Positions 1 through 6,033 of a stretch of 7,233 bases of DNA are shown here, piece by piece (position 1 is the stretch's first letter; every line of letters starts with the position of its first letter). This stretch comes from an uncultured Desulfobulbaceae bacterium (GTDB taxonomy: Bacteria > Desulfobacterota > Desulfobulbia > Desulfobulbales > BM004). The translations under genes were made by a program, and so were the position numbers. The notes beneath the pieces are model-generated. The model saw only the letters and a list, made by a program, of their open reading frames with translations. It had not been told where the DNA came from and ran no database searches. The stretch is taken from positions 1-7,233 of the forward strand of contig CAMYJP010000098.1 of assembly GCA_947258675.1 (NCBI GenBank), written 5' to 3'.

Positions 1-789
1 GGCTTCAACATGATCATCATGGTTTCTGCTTATTGCCAGCAACTTGATACGGTAGCCAAACTCTTTAGCAAAACTGATATCAAGCGTTTCCACCTGAGAT
101 ATGCCTTCAACATTGATATCATCAAGGCTGATATGCATGCCATATGCAATAGTCATAAGGATAGCAAGCTTGTGAGCCGTATCAATTCCTTCTACGTCGT
201 ATGTCGGGTCGGCCTCTGCAATACCTTGGGCCTGTGCATCTTTTAATACTTCGGCAAACGATGCTCCATGATCGGTCATTTGTGTGAGAATATAATTTGC
301 TGTGCCATTGAGGATACCCATCATAGACTCTATTTTATTGGCAACCAACCCCTCTTTGAGAGATTTTATAATTGGAATTCCACCGCCTACACTTGCCTCA
401 AAACCCACTTCCACATTGTGACGCGTAGCAGCTTCAAATATTTCTCTACCATGCATGGAAAGCAGGGCTTTATTGGCAGTAACTACATGCTTACCGCATT
501 CTATTGCTTTAAGAATAAAAGATTTGGCTGGTTCCATTCCTCCGATCAGTTCAGCAACAATTTTTATTTGCGGGTCTGAAAAGATATCATTTGCATCCCT
601 GGAGAGCGTTGTTGTGCCCCCTTTGGAAATGTGGTCAGGCAAAACATCAACATTTATATCAGCAACCCTGGTCAGACGAACAGATGCTCCCACTCTTTTC
701 TCCAGTCTGGCTGCCTGCTCGTGGAGCACCTGTGCCATACCGCTGCCAACAGTACCAAACCCGATCAATCCAACTTTTATTTCATCCAT
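1..789 (-). CDS. hom: Homoserine dehydrogenase, N-terminal 263 residues (runs off the left edge)
   Basis: This enzyme reduces aspartate semialdehyde to homoserine with NAD(P)H in the cytoplasm, the branch step to threonine and methionine. The minus-strand reading frame is open from the ATG at 789-787 to base 1 without a stop. A Rossmann nucleotide-binding motif GFGTVG lies at residues 10-15, VTANKALL at 103-110 with the conserved lysine K107, the family motif NGTANYIL at 161-168, and the catalytic segment EADPTYDVEGIDTAHKL at 192-208, with D203 and K207 matching the conserved acid and lysine of the family. The usual length is about 430 residues, so the end of the catalytic domain and any C-terminal ACT regulatory domain lie outside the window. 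The start is supported by AGGAG at 800-796, six bases before the ATG. The gene is transcribed divergently from adk. Identification is secure; whether threonine feedback control exists cannot be seen. Confidence 0.96.
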   Translation of the reverse strand, partial: MDEIKVGLIGFGTVGSGMAQVLHEQAARLEKRVGASVRLTRVADINVDVLPDHISKGGTTTLSRDANDIFSDPQIKIVAELIGGMEPAKSFILKAIECGKHVVTANKALLSMHGREIFEAATRHNVEVGFEASVGGGIPIIKSLKEGLVANKIESMMGILNGTANYILTQMTDHGASFAEVLKDAQAQGIAEADPTYDVEGIDTAHKLAILMTIAYGMHISLDDINVEGISQVETLDISFAKEFGYRIKLLAISRNHDDHVEA

Positions 790-795
790 GAAACA

Positions 796-800
796 CTCCT
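796..800 (-). promoter_or_regulatory. Ribosome binding site of hom
   Basis: On the minus strand AGGAG is followed by six bases and then ATG. This fixes the hom start at 789 and agrees with the glycine-rich nucleotide-binding motif beginning at residue 10, normal for the family. Confidence 0.8.
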
Positions 801-889
801 GTGCGATTTTTATGTCAAAAGCTCCTCCTCGTCCGCCTGAATCCAGCAGCAAGGAAATACTTTCATTATTTTACGAATCAAAACGCCAC

Positions 890-918
890 AAAGTACCTTC
901 TTTACTCATTAATGTCAA
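890..918 (-). promoter_or_regulatory. Candidate sigma70-type promoter for hom
   Basis: On the minus strand a perfect TTGACA (918-913) is followed after 17 bases by TACTTT (895-890). This keeps the three most conserved bases of the -10 box (TA...T) but misses the other three. Transcription would start near 883 and leave an untranslated leader of roughly 95 bases before the hom ATG. Two other TTGACA hexamers occur on this strand at 971-966 and 818-813, but neither has a usable -10 box at the right distance. Confidence 0.4.
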
Positions 919-1002
919 AAACATAGTCACATTAAACTCGCGAGGGGACCATGCAAGGAACTTGCTGTCAATACTCCATTTTCTCGTCCAGGACATATTT
1001 TG

Positions 1003-1031
1003 TTGGCATAGAATAGCATATAGTATATAGT
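1003..1031 (+). promoter_or_regulatory. Probable sigma70 promoter upstream of adk
   Basis: TTGGCA (1003-1008) and TATAGT (1026-1031) are separated by exactly 17 bases. They match the -35 and -10 consensus at 4 of 6 and 5 of 6 positions. The expected start is near 1038, giving a leader of about 95 bases before the adk ATG. That leader contains the terminator-like hairpin at 1055-1092. Confidence 0.6.
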
Positions 1032-1054
1032 TTCAGAGTTTTGCAAAATTTTTG

Positions 1055-1092
1055 CACTTCAGCCATCACCGGTGCTGAAGTGTTCTGTTTTT
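1055..1092 (+). terminator. Terminator-like hairpin in the adk leader
   Basis: CACTTCAGC (1055-1063) pairs perfectly with GCTGAAGTG (1074-1082), a nine-base-pair stem with a ten-base loop, followed by TTCTGTTTTT (1083-1092). It has the form of an intrinsic terminator reading rightward. The T-run is interrupted by CTG at its start, so efficiency is uncertain. No plus-strand gene ends before it; it stands between the best promoter (1003-1031) and the adk start at 1134. It may act as an attenuator, end a tiny leader RNA of about 55 bases, or stop antisense transcription from the left. I see no convincing competing anti-terminator stem. Confidence 0.55.
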
Positions 1093-1133
1093 CAATTGGC
1101 CGTATTATTAAATTTTAAAAAAAGGGGGAACAA

Positions 1134-1811
1134 ATGAACATTTTAGTTTTCGGACCAAATGGTAGCGGCAAAGGAACTCAGGGAGCCATTGTACAAAAAA
1201 AATACAACACTGCCCATGTTGAATCAGGGGCAATTTTCAGGAAGAACATAGGTGGCGGCACCGAACTTGGCAAGCAGGCCAAGGAATATATTGATCGTGG
1301 CGACCTTGTACCGGATGATATAACCATCCCAATGATTCTTAACCGCCTCAAAGAGGATGATTGCAGTGAAGGTTGGCTGCTCGATGGTTTTCCCCGCAAC
1401 AAAGTCCAAGCTGAGACCTTAGCCAAGGCATTGACCGACGAAGGGATTGCATTGGATTATGTAATTGAAATTGAACTGGACCGCCAGATTGCCAAAGAAA
1501 GAATTATGGGACGCAGACTCTGTGTTAATGATAATAATCATCCAAATCATATTGCCTTTGATGCTATTAAGCCGGTTGAAAAAGACGGCAAACTTGTTTG
1601 TCGAGTGTGTGGTGGTGACTTGAACACCAGAGCGGATGACCAAGACGAGGATGCTATCAGTAAGCGGCATAACATCTATTATGATGACAATACAGGTACA
1701 ATGGCCGCTGTAAATTTCTTTAAAGGACTGGGTGGCACAAAGGTCATCTCGGTAGACGGTAGCGTGTCCATTGGAAAGGTAACCGATTCTATACTCAAAG
1801 ATCTTGACTAA
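1134..1811 (+). CDS. adk: Adenylate kinase, long metal-binding LID type
   Basis: Cytoplasmic enzyme that interconverts ATP + AMP and two ADP. The P-loop GPNGSGKGT is at residues 7-15, the AMP-site region around SGAIFR at 31-36, DGFPR at 84-88, and the LID from about 126 to 178. Conserved arginines are visible at R36, R88, R123, R166 and R178, the last two corresponding to the LID arginines of the E. coli enzyme. The LID carries C130, H136, C156 and C159, the same C-x5-H...C-x2-C arrangement I recall as the metal ligands of Desulfovibrio gigas adenylate kinase. The 225 residues are slightly longer than the usual 214-220. The start follows a purine-rich AAAGGGGG at 1121-1128. It is a single-gene unit ended by the strong terminator at 1829-1869. 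In sulfate reducers this enzyme recycles AMP from APS reduction. Confidence 0.96.
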   Translation: MNILVFGPNGSGKGTQGAIVQKKYNTAHVESGAIFRKNIGGGTELGKQAKEYIDRGDLVPDDITIPMILNRLKEDDCSEGWLLDGFPRNKVQAETLAKALTDEGIALDYVIEIELDRQIAKERIMGRRLCVNDNNHPNHIAFDAIKPVEKDGKLVCRVCGGDLNTRADDQDEDAISKRHNIYYDDNTGTMAAVNFFKGLGGTKVISVDGSVSIGKVTDSILKDLD

Positions 1812-1828
1812 TTATTCAGATAACTGAT

Positions 1829-1869
1829 CAAATGGAGAGGGAATCAAAAGACCTCTCCATTTGTTTTTT
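1829..1869 (+). terminator. Strong intrinsic terminator after adk
   Basis: CAAATGGAGAGG (1829-1840) pairs perfectly over twelve base pairs with CCTCTCCATTTG (1852-1863), with an eleven-base loop, and is followed directly by six T (1864-1869). It begins 17 bases after the adk stop codon and ends the adk transcript, so the gene at 1928 most likely has its own promoter. Confidence 0.92.
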
Positions 1870-1927
1870 AGAGTAAATAATCCAATAAATTCAATGGGAA
1901 CAGGCCGGCGACTCTAAATCAACAACA

Positions 1928-2881
1928 ATGCCACATAAAAAATACCAACCCATCAATTTTGACAAGCTGAACACGTATTCTGTTCACGACAGGCCCAGCA
2001 AGATAACCGTAGAAAACTTTGCAAAGCCAATAAAAGAAAATGGATCAATAAGAGATCTTTTACACTCCCTGCCTGCACAATTAATGGGTAAAGACTTCCC
2101 TGAATTAATCAGCAGAATTGCAAATGCTCATCGTCAGGGGAGGCCTATAATTATGGGCATGGGCGCCCATGTTATCAAGGTTGGACTCAATCCTATAATA
2201 ATCGATTTAATGGAGCGCTCCATTATTACTGGTATTGCAATGAATGGTGCAGGTGTCGTTCATGACACTGAAATCGCAATTGCAGGAAGGACCTCAGAAG
2301 AAGTGGAAGAAGTCCTGGGATCAGGGAGCTTCGGAGCAGCAAAAGAAACAGGAGAGATTATCAATGGATCTGTAAAGTTGGGAGCGGAAAACAATAAAGG
2401 CCTTGGGGAAGCTGTTGGCGGGTATCTGCAGGAGAATAATTTCCCATTCAATAACGTAAGCCTTCTTGCTACTGCATCCCGATTGCAAATTCCACTTACT
2501 GTGCATGTTGCAGTTGGCACTGACATTGTACATATCCATCCTAATGCCGATGGAGCTGCTACCGGCAAAACCACTTACCAGGACTTCCAATTGTTCTGCA
2601 GCATGGTTTCAGATCTGCAAGGAGGAGTTTACTTAAATGTCGGTTCCGCTGTGCTTCTCCCCGAGGTTTTTCTAAAGGCTTTGACTGCAAGCCGCAACCT
2701 GGGTCATTTAGTAAACAATTTCACCACGGTTAACCTGGATTTTATTCGCCACTATCGGCCGATTACCAATGTTGTCAATCGACCGACCATAGATGGAGGG
2801 AAAGGGTATAATATAACCGGGCATCATGAATTGATGCTGCCACTTATAGCAGCCGCTTTGATTGATGAACTTGCTCAATAA
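1928..2881 (+). CDS. Conserved uncharacterised protein, distantly deoxyhypusine-synthase-like
   Basis: A 317-residue protein without signal peptide or membrane segment, so probably cytoplasmic. Recognisable segments are GMGAHVIKVGL (77-87), MNGAGVVHDTEIAIAGRT (105-122), IPLTVHVAVGTDIVHIHPNA (188-207), GGVYLNVGSAVLLPEVFLKA (232-251) and GHHELMLPLIAAALIDEL (298-315). The order and texture resemble deoxyhypusine synthase, an NAD-dependent Rossmann-like enzyme: compare its TAGGVEEDL, IPVFCPAITDGSIGD and ASLVFPLLVAE segments. By eye, the position of that enzyme's catalytic lysine (in SWGK) falls near N284-R285-P286 here, so the lysine seems absent and the classical reaction is unlikely. I believe related unstudied proteins occur in other Desulfobacterota, but could not check. 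The start has no clear Shine-Dalgarno sequence; an in-frame stop at 1886-1888 rules out a much longer product and the next ATG is at residue 53. Function unknown; the gene stands alone. Confidence 0.72.
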   Translation: MPHKKYQPINFDKLNTYSVHDRPSKITVENFAKPIKENGSIRDLLHSLPAQLMGKDFPELISRIANAHRQGRPIIMGMGAHVIKVGLNPIIIDLMERSIITGIAMNGAGVVHDTEIAIAGRTSEEVEEVLGSGSFGAAKETGEIINGSVKLGAENNKGLGEAVGGYLQENNFPFNNVSLLATASRLQIPLTVHVAVGTDIVHIHPNADGAATGKTTYQDFQLFCSMVSDLQGGVYLNVGSAVLLPEVFLKALTASRNLGHLVNNFTTVNLDFIRHYRPITNVVNRPTIDGGKGYNITGHHELMLPLIAAALIDELAQ

Positions 2882-2927
2882 AATTAAAATTGAAAAAGAC
2901 TGACCACCTTATTTCAGTGAATCTGGA

Positions 2928-2956
2928 TTGATTATCAAACATATAATTGATATTTT
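2928..2956 (+). promoter_or_regulatory. Candidate promoter before the fmdB-like gene
   Basis: TTGATT (2928-2933) and TATTTT (2951-2956) are spaced by 17 bases. Between them lies a perfect -10 hexamer TATAAT (2942-2947) that has no good -35 partner. The interval 2882-3006 is A/T-rich and contains no terminator-like hairpin, so read-through from the gene at 1928 is also possible. Confidence 0.35.
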
Positions 2957-3006
2957 ATGATGTTACGTTTGCTTTTTAGCCCGGATTTCTTTATAGGTCG
3001 CTAATT

Positions 3007-3234
3007 ATGCCTTTATTTGATTTTATCTGCAACGCATGTGGGAAAAAATTTGAAACACTGGTATTGGGCAATAGCAAACCGGTTTGCCCCGATTGCCAGA
3101 GTGAAGACCTGACAAAACAGATGTCGACTTTTGCCTTTCGGTCTTCTGGAGGAGATGCTTCATCAGGTGGCGGGTCGAGTTCCGGTTCAAATTGTGGTGG
3201 ATGTGCCGGGGGCAGTTGTAACACATGCCATTAA
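3007..3234 (+). CDS. FmdB-family small zinc-ribbon protein
   Basis: A 75-residue protein. The N-terminal half is the FmdB-type zinc ribbon: MPLFDFICNACGKKFE with C8-x2-C11, then C27-x2-C30 (VCPDC), which together would bind one zinc. The second half is a flexible Gly/Ser stretch (46-61) ending in a second cysteine cluster, C63-x2-C66 and C71-x2-C74 with a final H75. FmdB proteins are annotated as putative regulators after the formamidase operon protein FmdB, but most have no demonstrated role. The start is preceded by TAGGT at 2994-2998, at a usable distance. The gene lies 133 bases before hemC; the gap shows no terminator, so it may be cotranscribed with it. Family assignment is firm, function is not. 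Confidence 0.88.
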   Translation: MPLFDFICNACGKKFETLVLGNSKPVCPDCQSEDLTKQMSTFAFRSSGGDASSGGGSSSGSNCGGCAGGSCNTCH

Positions 3235-3355
3235 TGCACAAATATGACTCCATAGCGGAAATTTCGATACTTACTGCCAATAATAGAATTTCTGGACCAA
3301 TATTTATAAAACTGAAGCGCAACTCTTTCATTTAAGACAACACTCACAGTTTAAC

Positions 3356-3360
3356 AGGAA
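3356..3360 (+). promoter_or_regulatory. Ribosome binding site of hemC
   Basis: AGGAA lies seven bases before the ATG at 3368 and supports this start. The rest of the interval 3235-3367 has A/T-rich -10-like hexamers (TAGAAT at 3284-3289, TATAAA at 3305-3310) without good -35 boxes, so I do not call a promoter there. Confidence 0.65.
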
Positions 3361-3367
3361 AAGTACT

Positions 3368-4309
3368 ATGAGAAAGCATATAAAGCTTGGCACAAGAGGA
3401 AGCCTATTAGCTACCACCCAGAGTACATGGGTAAAAAACCAGATTGAAACGGAACATTCTGACATTACGGTTGAACTGGTAAAAATTGTGACCAAGGGTG
3501 ATAAAATTCTTGATGTCCCTTTGGCCAAGGTTGGCGGTAAAGGGCTCTTCGTCAAAGAGCTGGAAGAGGCGCTGATGAGAAGTGAAGTCGACCTGGCTGT
3601 ACATAGCATGAAAGATGTGCCTTCAGAACTGCCCGACTCTCTTCATCTTGGAATTACTCCTGAGAGAGAAGACCCCAGAGATGCATTTATTTCCAATGAT
3701 TACAGTTCATTCAGAGATCTTCATCAAGGAGCCAAAGTTGGTACCAGTAGCCTCAGGCGGAGGGCTCAACTTGCCCGTTTGCGACCCGACCTCGTCATTG
3801 AAGATTTACGGGGTAATTTGGATACCAGGCTGCGAAAGCTGGATGAAAAACAATATGATGCGATTATCCTGGCCTCTGCCGGGCTCAACCGTCTGGGAAT
3901 GAGCAAAAGAGCAGCAGGTTATTTCTCGACTTCAGAAATGTTGCCTGCAGTTGGGCAAGGTGCCCTCGGAATTGAATTACGTCGGAATGATGATGAATTA
4001 TTAAACTGTCTCTCATTTTTAAATCATGAAGATACAGCTGTAACAGTAAGAGCAGAAAGAGCATTCCTGTTCCGCCTGGAAGGAGGTTGTCAGGTGCCCA
4101 TCGGTGCTTTTTGCACTGTTGATGGAGACAGGCTGCATCTTACGGGGCTGATAGCTTCAATTGAAGGAGACAATGTTATCACTAAAAGTATGAACGGTAC
4201 ACGTTCGGAAGCAGAAACTATGGGCGTCAGCCTGGCTGAAGAACTTTTAGCTCAAGGCGGTAGAGAAATACTCGCACAATATTATGACCTGACACCTGAT
4301 AACGGCTAA
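3368..4309 (+). CDS. hemC: Hydroxymethylbilane synthase (porphobilinogen deaminase)
   Basis: Joins four porphobilinogen molecules head to tail into the linear tetrapyrrole hydroxymethylbilane, in the cytoplasm. Visible family signatures are LGTRGSLLATTQ (7-18), KVGGKGLFVKELEEAL (54-69), VHSMKDVP (78-85) with the catalytic aspartate D83, KVGTSSLRRRAQL (123-135) with the substrate-binding arginines, LRGNLDTRL (147-155), and EGGCQVPIG (238-246), in which C241 carries the covalent dipyrromethane cofactor. At 313 residues it has the normal length and no catalytic residue is missing. The start follows AGGAA at 3356-3360. It ends two bases before the cobA-hemD ATG, whose product uses hydroxymethylbilane directly, so the two are certainly in one operon and probably translationally coupled. 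Confidence 0.97.
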   Translation: MRKHIKLGTRGSLLATTQSTWVKNQIETEHSDITVELVKIVTKGDKILDVPLAKVGGKGLFVKELEEALMRSEVDLAVHSMKDVPSELPDSLHLGITPEREDPRDAFISNDYSSFRDLHQGAKVGTSSLRRRAQLARLRPDLVIEDLRGNLDTRLRKLDEKQYDAIILASAGLNRLGMSKRAAGYFSTSEMLPAVGQGALGIELRRNDDELLNCLSFLNHEDTAVTVRAERAFLFRLEGGCQVPIGAFCTVDGDRLHLTGLIASIEGDNVITKSMNGTRSEAETMGVSLAEELLAQGGREILAQYYDLTPDNG

Positions 4310-4311
4310 TA

Positions 4312-5907
4312 ATGGTCTCCAGAAAGCTATCAAAAAACGAGGCCACCCAGATTTCCAAGCAGAAAATCCCCGATGCAAAAGCAGGAAAGGTCTATCTGGT
4401 TGGGGCCGGTCCCGGTGACCCGGGCCTTATTACCATGCGTGGTAAATACTTGCTGGAACGTGCCCAGGTAGTTGTTTACGATCATCTTGCCAGCAAAAAA
4501 CTTCTAAAATATGTCCCTCAAAATGCGGAACTCATCTATGCCGGTAAAAGAGGAGGGATTAAACACACCTTCACGCAACATGAAATAAATCAAATGCTGA
4601 TCGACAAAGCTTCAGCCGGAAAAACTGTTGTAAGGCTGAAAGGTGGTGACCCCTTTATTTTCGGGCGCGGTGGTGAAGAAATCGAAGAGATAATCAAATA
4701 CAATATTCCTTTTGAGGTTGTTCCAGGGGTTACTTCCGCCACAGCTGCTGCTACATATGCCGGCATTCCAATCACCCACCGTGAATATACATCTTCTGTA
4801 GCGTTTATTACCGGCCATGAAGACCCAACTAAACCCGACAGCTCCATTGCCTGGGATAAAATTGCCACCGGTGTCGGTACTATAATTGTTTACATGGGGA
4901 TAAAAAACCTTCCGGTAATTGCTGAAAATCTTATAAAAAATGGGCGATCTCCAGACACACCTGTTGCAGTTGTTCGCTGGGCTTCGACCCCGGAGCAACG
5001 CTCGGTGGTGGGTACCTTAGCAACTATCAGCGATATTGTTTCACAGGCTGGTATTAAACCACCCTCTTTAATCATAGTCGGCGAAGTCGTTACTCTTCGA
5101 GACAAGATAGACTGGTTTGAACATCGACCACTTTATGGAAAACGGATATTGGTTACCAGAACAAGGGAGCAGGCAAGCGAACTTGTCTCCCGGTTAGAAG
5201 AATCAGGTGCCAATTGCATCGAATTTTCCACAATAACGTTAAAACCACCGGAGTCATATGAAATTCTGGACCGTGAACTAGCGCGCATCAGCCAATATGA
5301 CTGGTTGCTGTTCACCAGTATAAATGCAATAAAATTCTTTTTCTCCAGGCTTTACGAGCTTGGCATGGATGGACGTGATCTTAAAGGTCCCCAAATAGCG
5401 GTTGTTGGGAAGGCAACCAGTGATGCCTTATCGGCTTTTGGCTTAAAAGCAGATCTGATACCTGAAATTTTTACCGGGGATGGTTTAGCAGAGAGTCTCA
5501 TTGCAAAAGGTGTGCAGGACAAAAAAATTCTCATTCCCAGAGCATTAAAAGCCAGAGAAATATTACCGCAAGAGCTGCAAAAAGCAGGAGCCGATGTGAC
5601 AATTGCCACTGCATACAGGACCGTTCAGCCAAAGGGGCGCAAAATGGCTCTCAGGCAGGAATTTGAAGATAAACACATCGATCTGGTCACTTTCACAAGC
5701 TCTTCAACCGTCACCAATTTTTTAAAAATGCTTGACGCAGACAGTAAAGAAGACCTCCATCGTCTCATGCAAAACGTGCTGGTTGTTGCAATTGGCCCTA
5801 TAACTGCAAAAACTGCTGAGAAGAGTGGCCTTTCCGTGCATATTCAACCGGAGAAATTTACCATACCTGACATGGTAAACAGTATGGTTGCCTATTTTAA
5901 TGAGTAA
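4312..5907 (+). CDS. cobA-hemD: Uroporphyrinogen-III C-methyltransferase / uroporphyrinogen-III synthase fusion
   Basis: A bifunctional 531-residue protein. Residues about 26-264 form the SAM-dependent methyltransferase: VYLVGAGPGDPGL (27-39), the glycine-rich RLKGGDPFIFGRGGEE (108-123), VPGVTSATAAA (137-147), GIPITHR (151-157) and FITGHE (165-170). It methylates uroporphyrinogen III at C2 and C7 to precorrin-2. Residues about 277-528 form HemD, beginning GKRILVTRTREQA (276-288) and containing DWLLFTSINAIKFF (330-343), VVGKATSDAL (364-373) and LVTFTSSSTVTNF (458-470); it cyclises hydroxymethylbilane with inversion of ring D. This fusion occurs in Desulfovibrio and other bacteria. A lysine-rich tail of about 25 residues precedes the first domain; no internal start fits better. 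There is no clear Shine-Dalgarno sequence, consistent with coupling to hemC two bases upstream. No precorrin-2 dehydrogenase is fused or adjacent. No T-run terminator follows. Confidence 0.95.
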   Translation: MVSRKLSKNEATQISKQKIPDAKAGKVYLVGAGPGDPGLITMRGKYLLERAQVVVYDHLASKKLLKYVPQNAELIYAGKRGGIKHTFTQHEINQMLIDKASAGKTVVRLKGGDPFIFGRGGEEIEEIIKYNIPFEVVPGVTSATAAATYAGIPITHREYTSSVAFITGHEDPTKPDSSIAWDKIATGVGTIIVYMGIKNLPVIAENLIKNGRSPDTPVAVVRWASTPEQRSVVGTLATISDIVSQAGIKPPSLIIVGEVVTLRDKIDWFEHRPLYGKRILVTRTREQASELVSRLEESGANCIEFSTITLKPPESYEILDRELARISQYDWLLFTSINAIKFFFSRLYELGMDGRDLKGPQIAVVGKATSDALSAFGLKADLIPEIFTGDGLAESLIAKGVQDKKILIPRALKAREILPQELQKAGADVTIATAYRTVQPKGRKMALRQEFEDKHIDLVTFTSSSTVTNFLKMLDADSKEDLHRLMQNVLVVAIGPITAKTAEKSGLSVHIQPEKFTIPDMVNSMVAYFNE

Positions 5908-5994
5908 CACCCTTCTCTTTTCTTTCAGGTTAATATTTGAAATATTGATTGAATAGTGAGCGTACTCCCCTTAGCTCGAAGTCTTAGCTTATCT

Positions 5995-6006
5995 GCTGCT
6001 AGCAGC
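5995..6006. repeat. Twelve-base perfect palindrome between cobA-hemD and the last gene
   Basis: GCTGCTAGCAGC is its own reverse complement and sits 27 bases before the ATG at 6034. As RNA it could form only a four-base-pair stem with a CTAG loop, followed by TTTAATAGTTT, so it is a poor terminator. As DNA it could be a binding site for a dimeric regulator of the downstream gene. The rest of 5908-6033 contains a CTTAGCT direct repeat (5969-5975 and 5983-5989) and no clear promoter. Confidence 0.4.
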
Positions 6007-6017
6007 TTTAATAGTTT

Positions 6018-6026
6018 CACCTCCTT
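6018..6026 (+). promoter_or_regulatory. Inverted Shine-Dalgarno sequence before the last gene
   Basis: CACCTCCTT, the exact reverse complement of the ideal ribosome binding site AAGGAGGTG and identical to the anti-Shine-Dalgarno tail of 16S rRNA, ends seven bases before the ATG at 6034. It cannot act as a ribosome binding site on this strand. On the minus strand it reads as a strong one, but no start codon follows at a suitable distance. Confidence 0.5.
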
Positions 6027-6033
6027 GTAAACC

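Larger units (their letters stand above)
790..1133. other. Divergent intergenic region between hom and adk
   Basis: These 344 bases separate two divergent genes. A plus-strand frame runs through part of it (to 1030), but it begins inside hom as antisense, has no ribosome binding site and resembles no protein I know, so I regard the region as non-coding. It contains the candidate hom promoter (890-918, minus), the stronger plus-strand promoter (1003-1031), a hairpin with a T-run (1055-1092), and short inverted repeats: CTCGCGAG at 938-945, GCAAG-GAA-CTTGC at 953-965 and TTTTGCAAAA at 1039-1048. The last lies at or just after the expected plus-strand transcription start and could be an operator, but nothing in the sequence proves it. 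Confidence 0.6.

Noticed and set aside
10..579. Two plus-strand open frames (10-246 and 268-579) over hom
   Set aside because: They are antisense shadows of the homoserine dehydrogenase coding sequence; their translations are low-complexity and resemble nothing.
1005..1017. Possible sigma54 promoter (TTGGCA...AGCA) upstream of adk
   Set aside because: The GG and GC elements are nine bases apart; sigma54 promoters need ten, and the TTGCA element is incomplete. The sigma70 reading fits better.
455..1030. A 191-codon plus-strand open frame across the start of hom and into the intergenic region
   Set aside because: It is antisense to hom for more than half its length, the hom frame has unmistakable family motifs, and this frame has no ribosome binding site and no recognisable domain.
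2991..3331. Minus-strand open frames opposite the FmdB-like gene, one Pro-rich
   Set aside because: The Pro-rich stretch is simply the complement of the Gly/Ser codons of the FmdB-like tail.
5908..6033. Possible intrinsic terminator after cobA-hemD
   Set aside because: The only hairpin, from the GCTGCTAGCAGC palindrome, has a four-pair stem and no uninterrupted T-run, so transcription may read on into the next gene.
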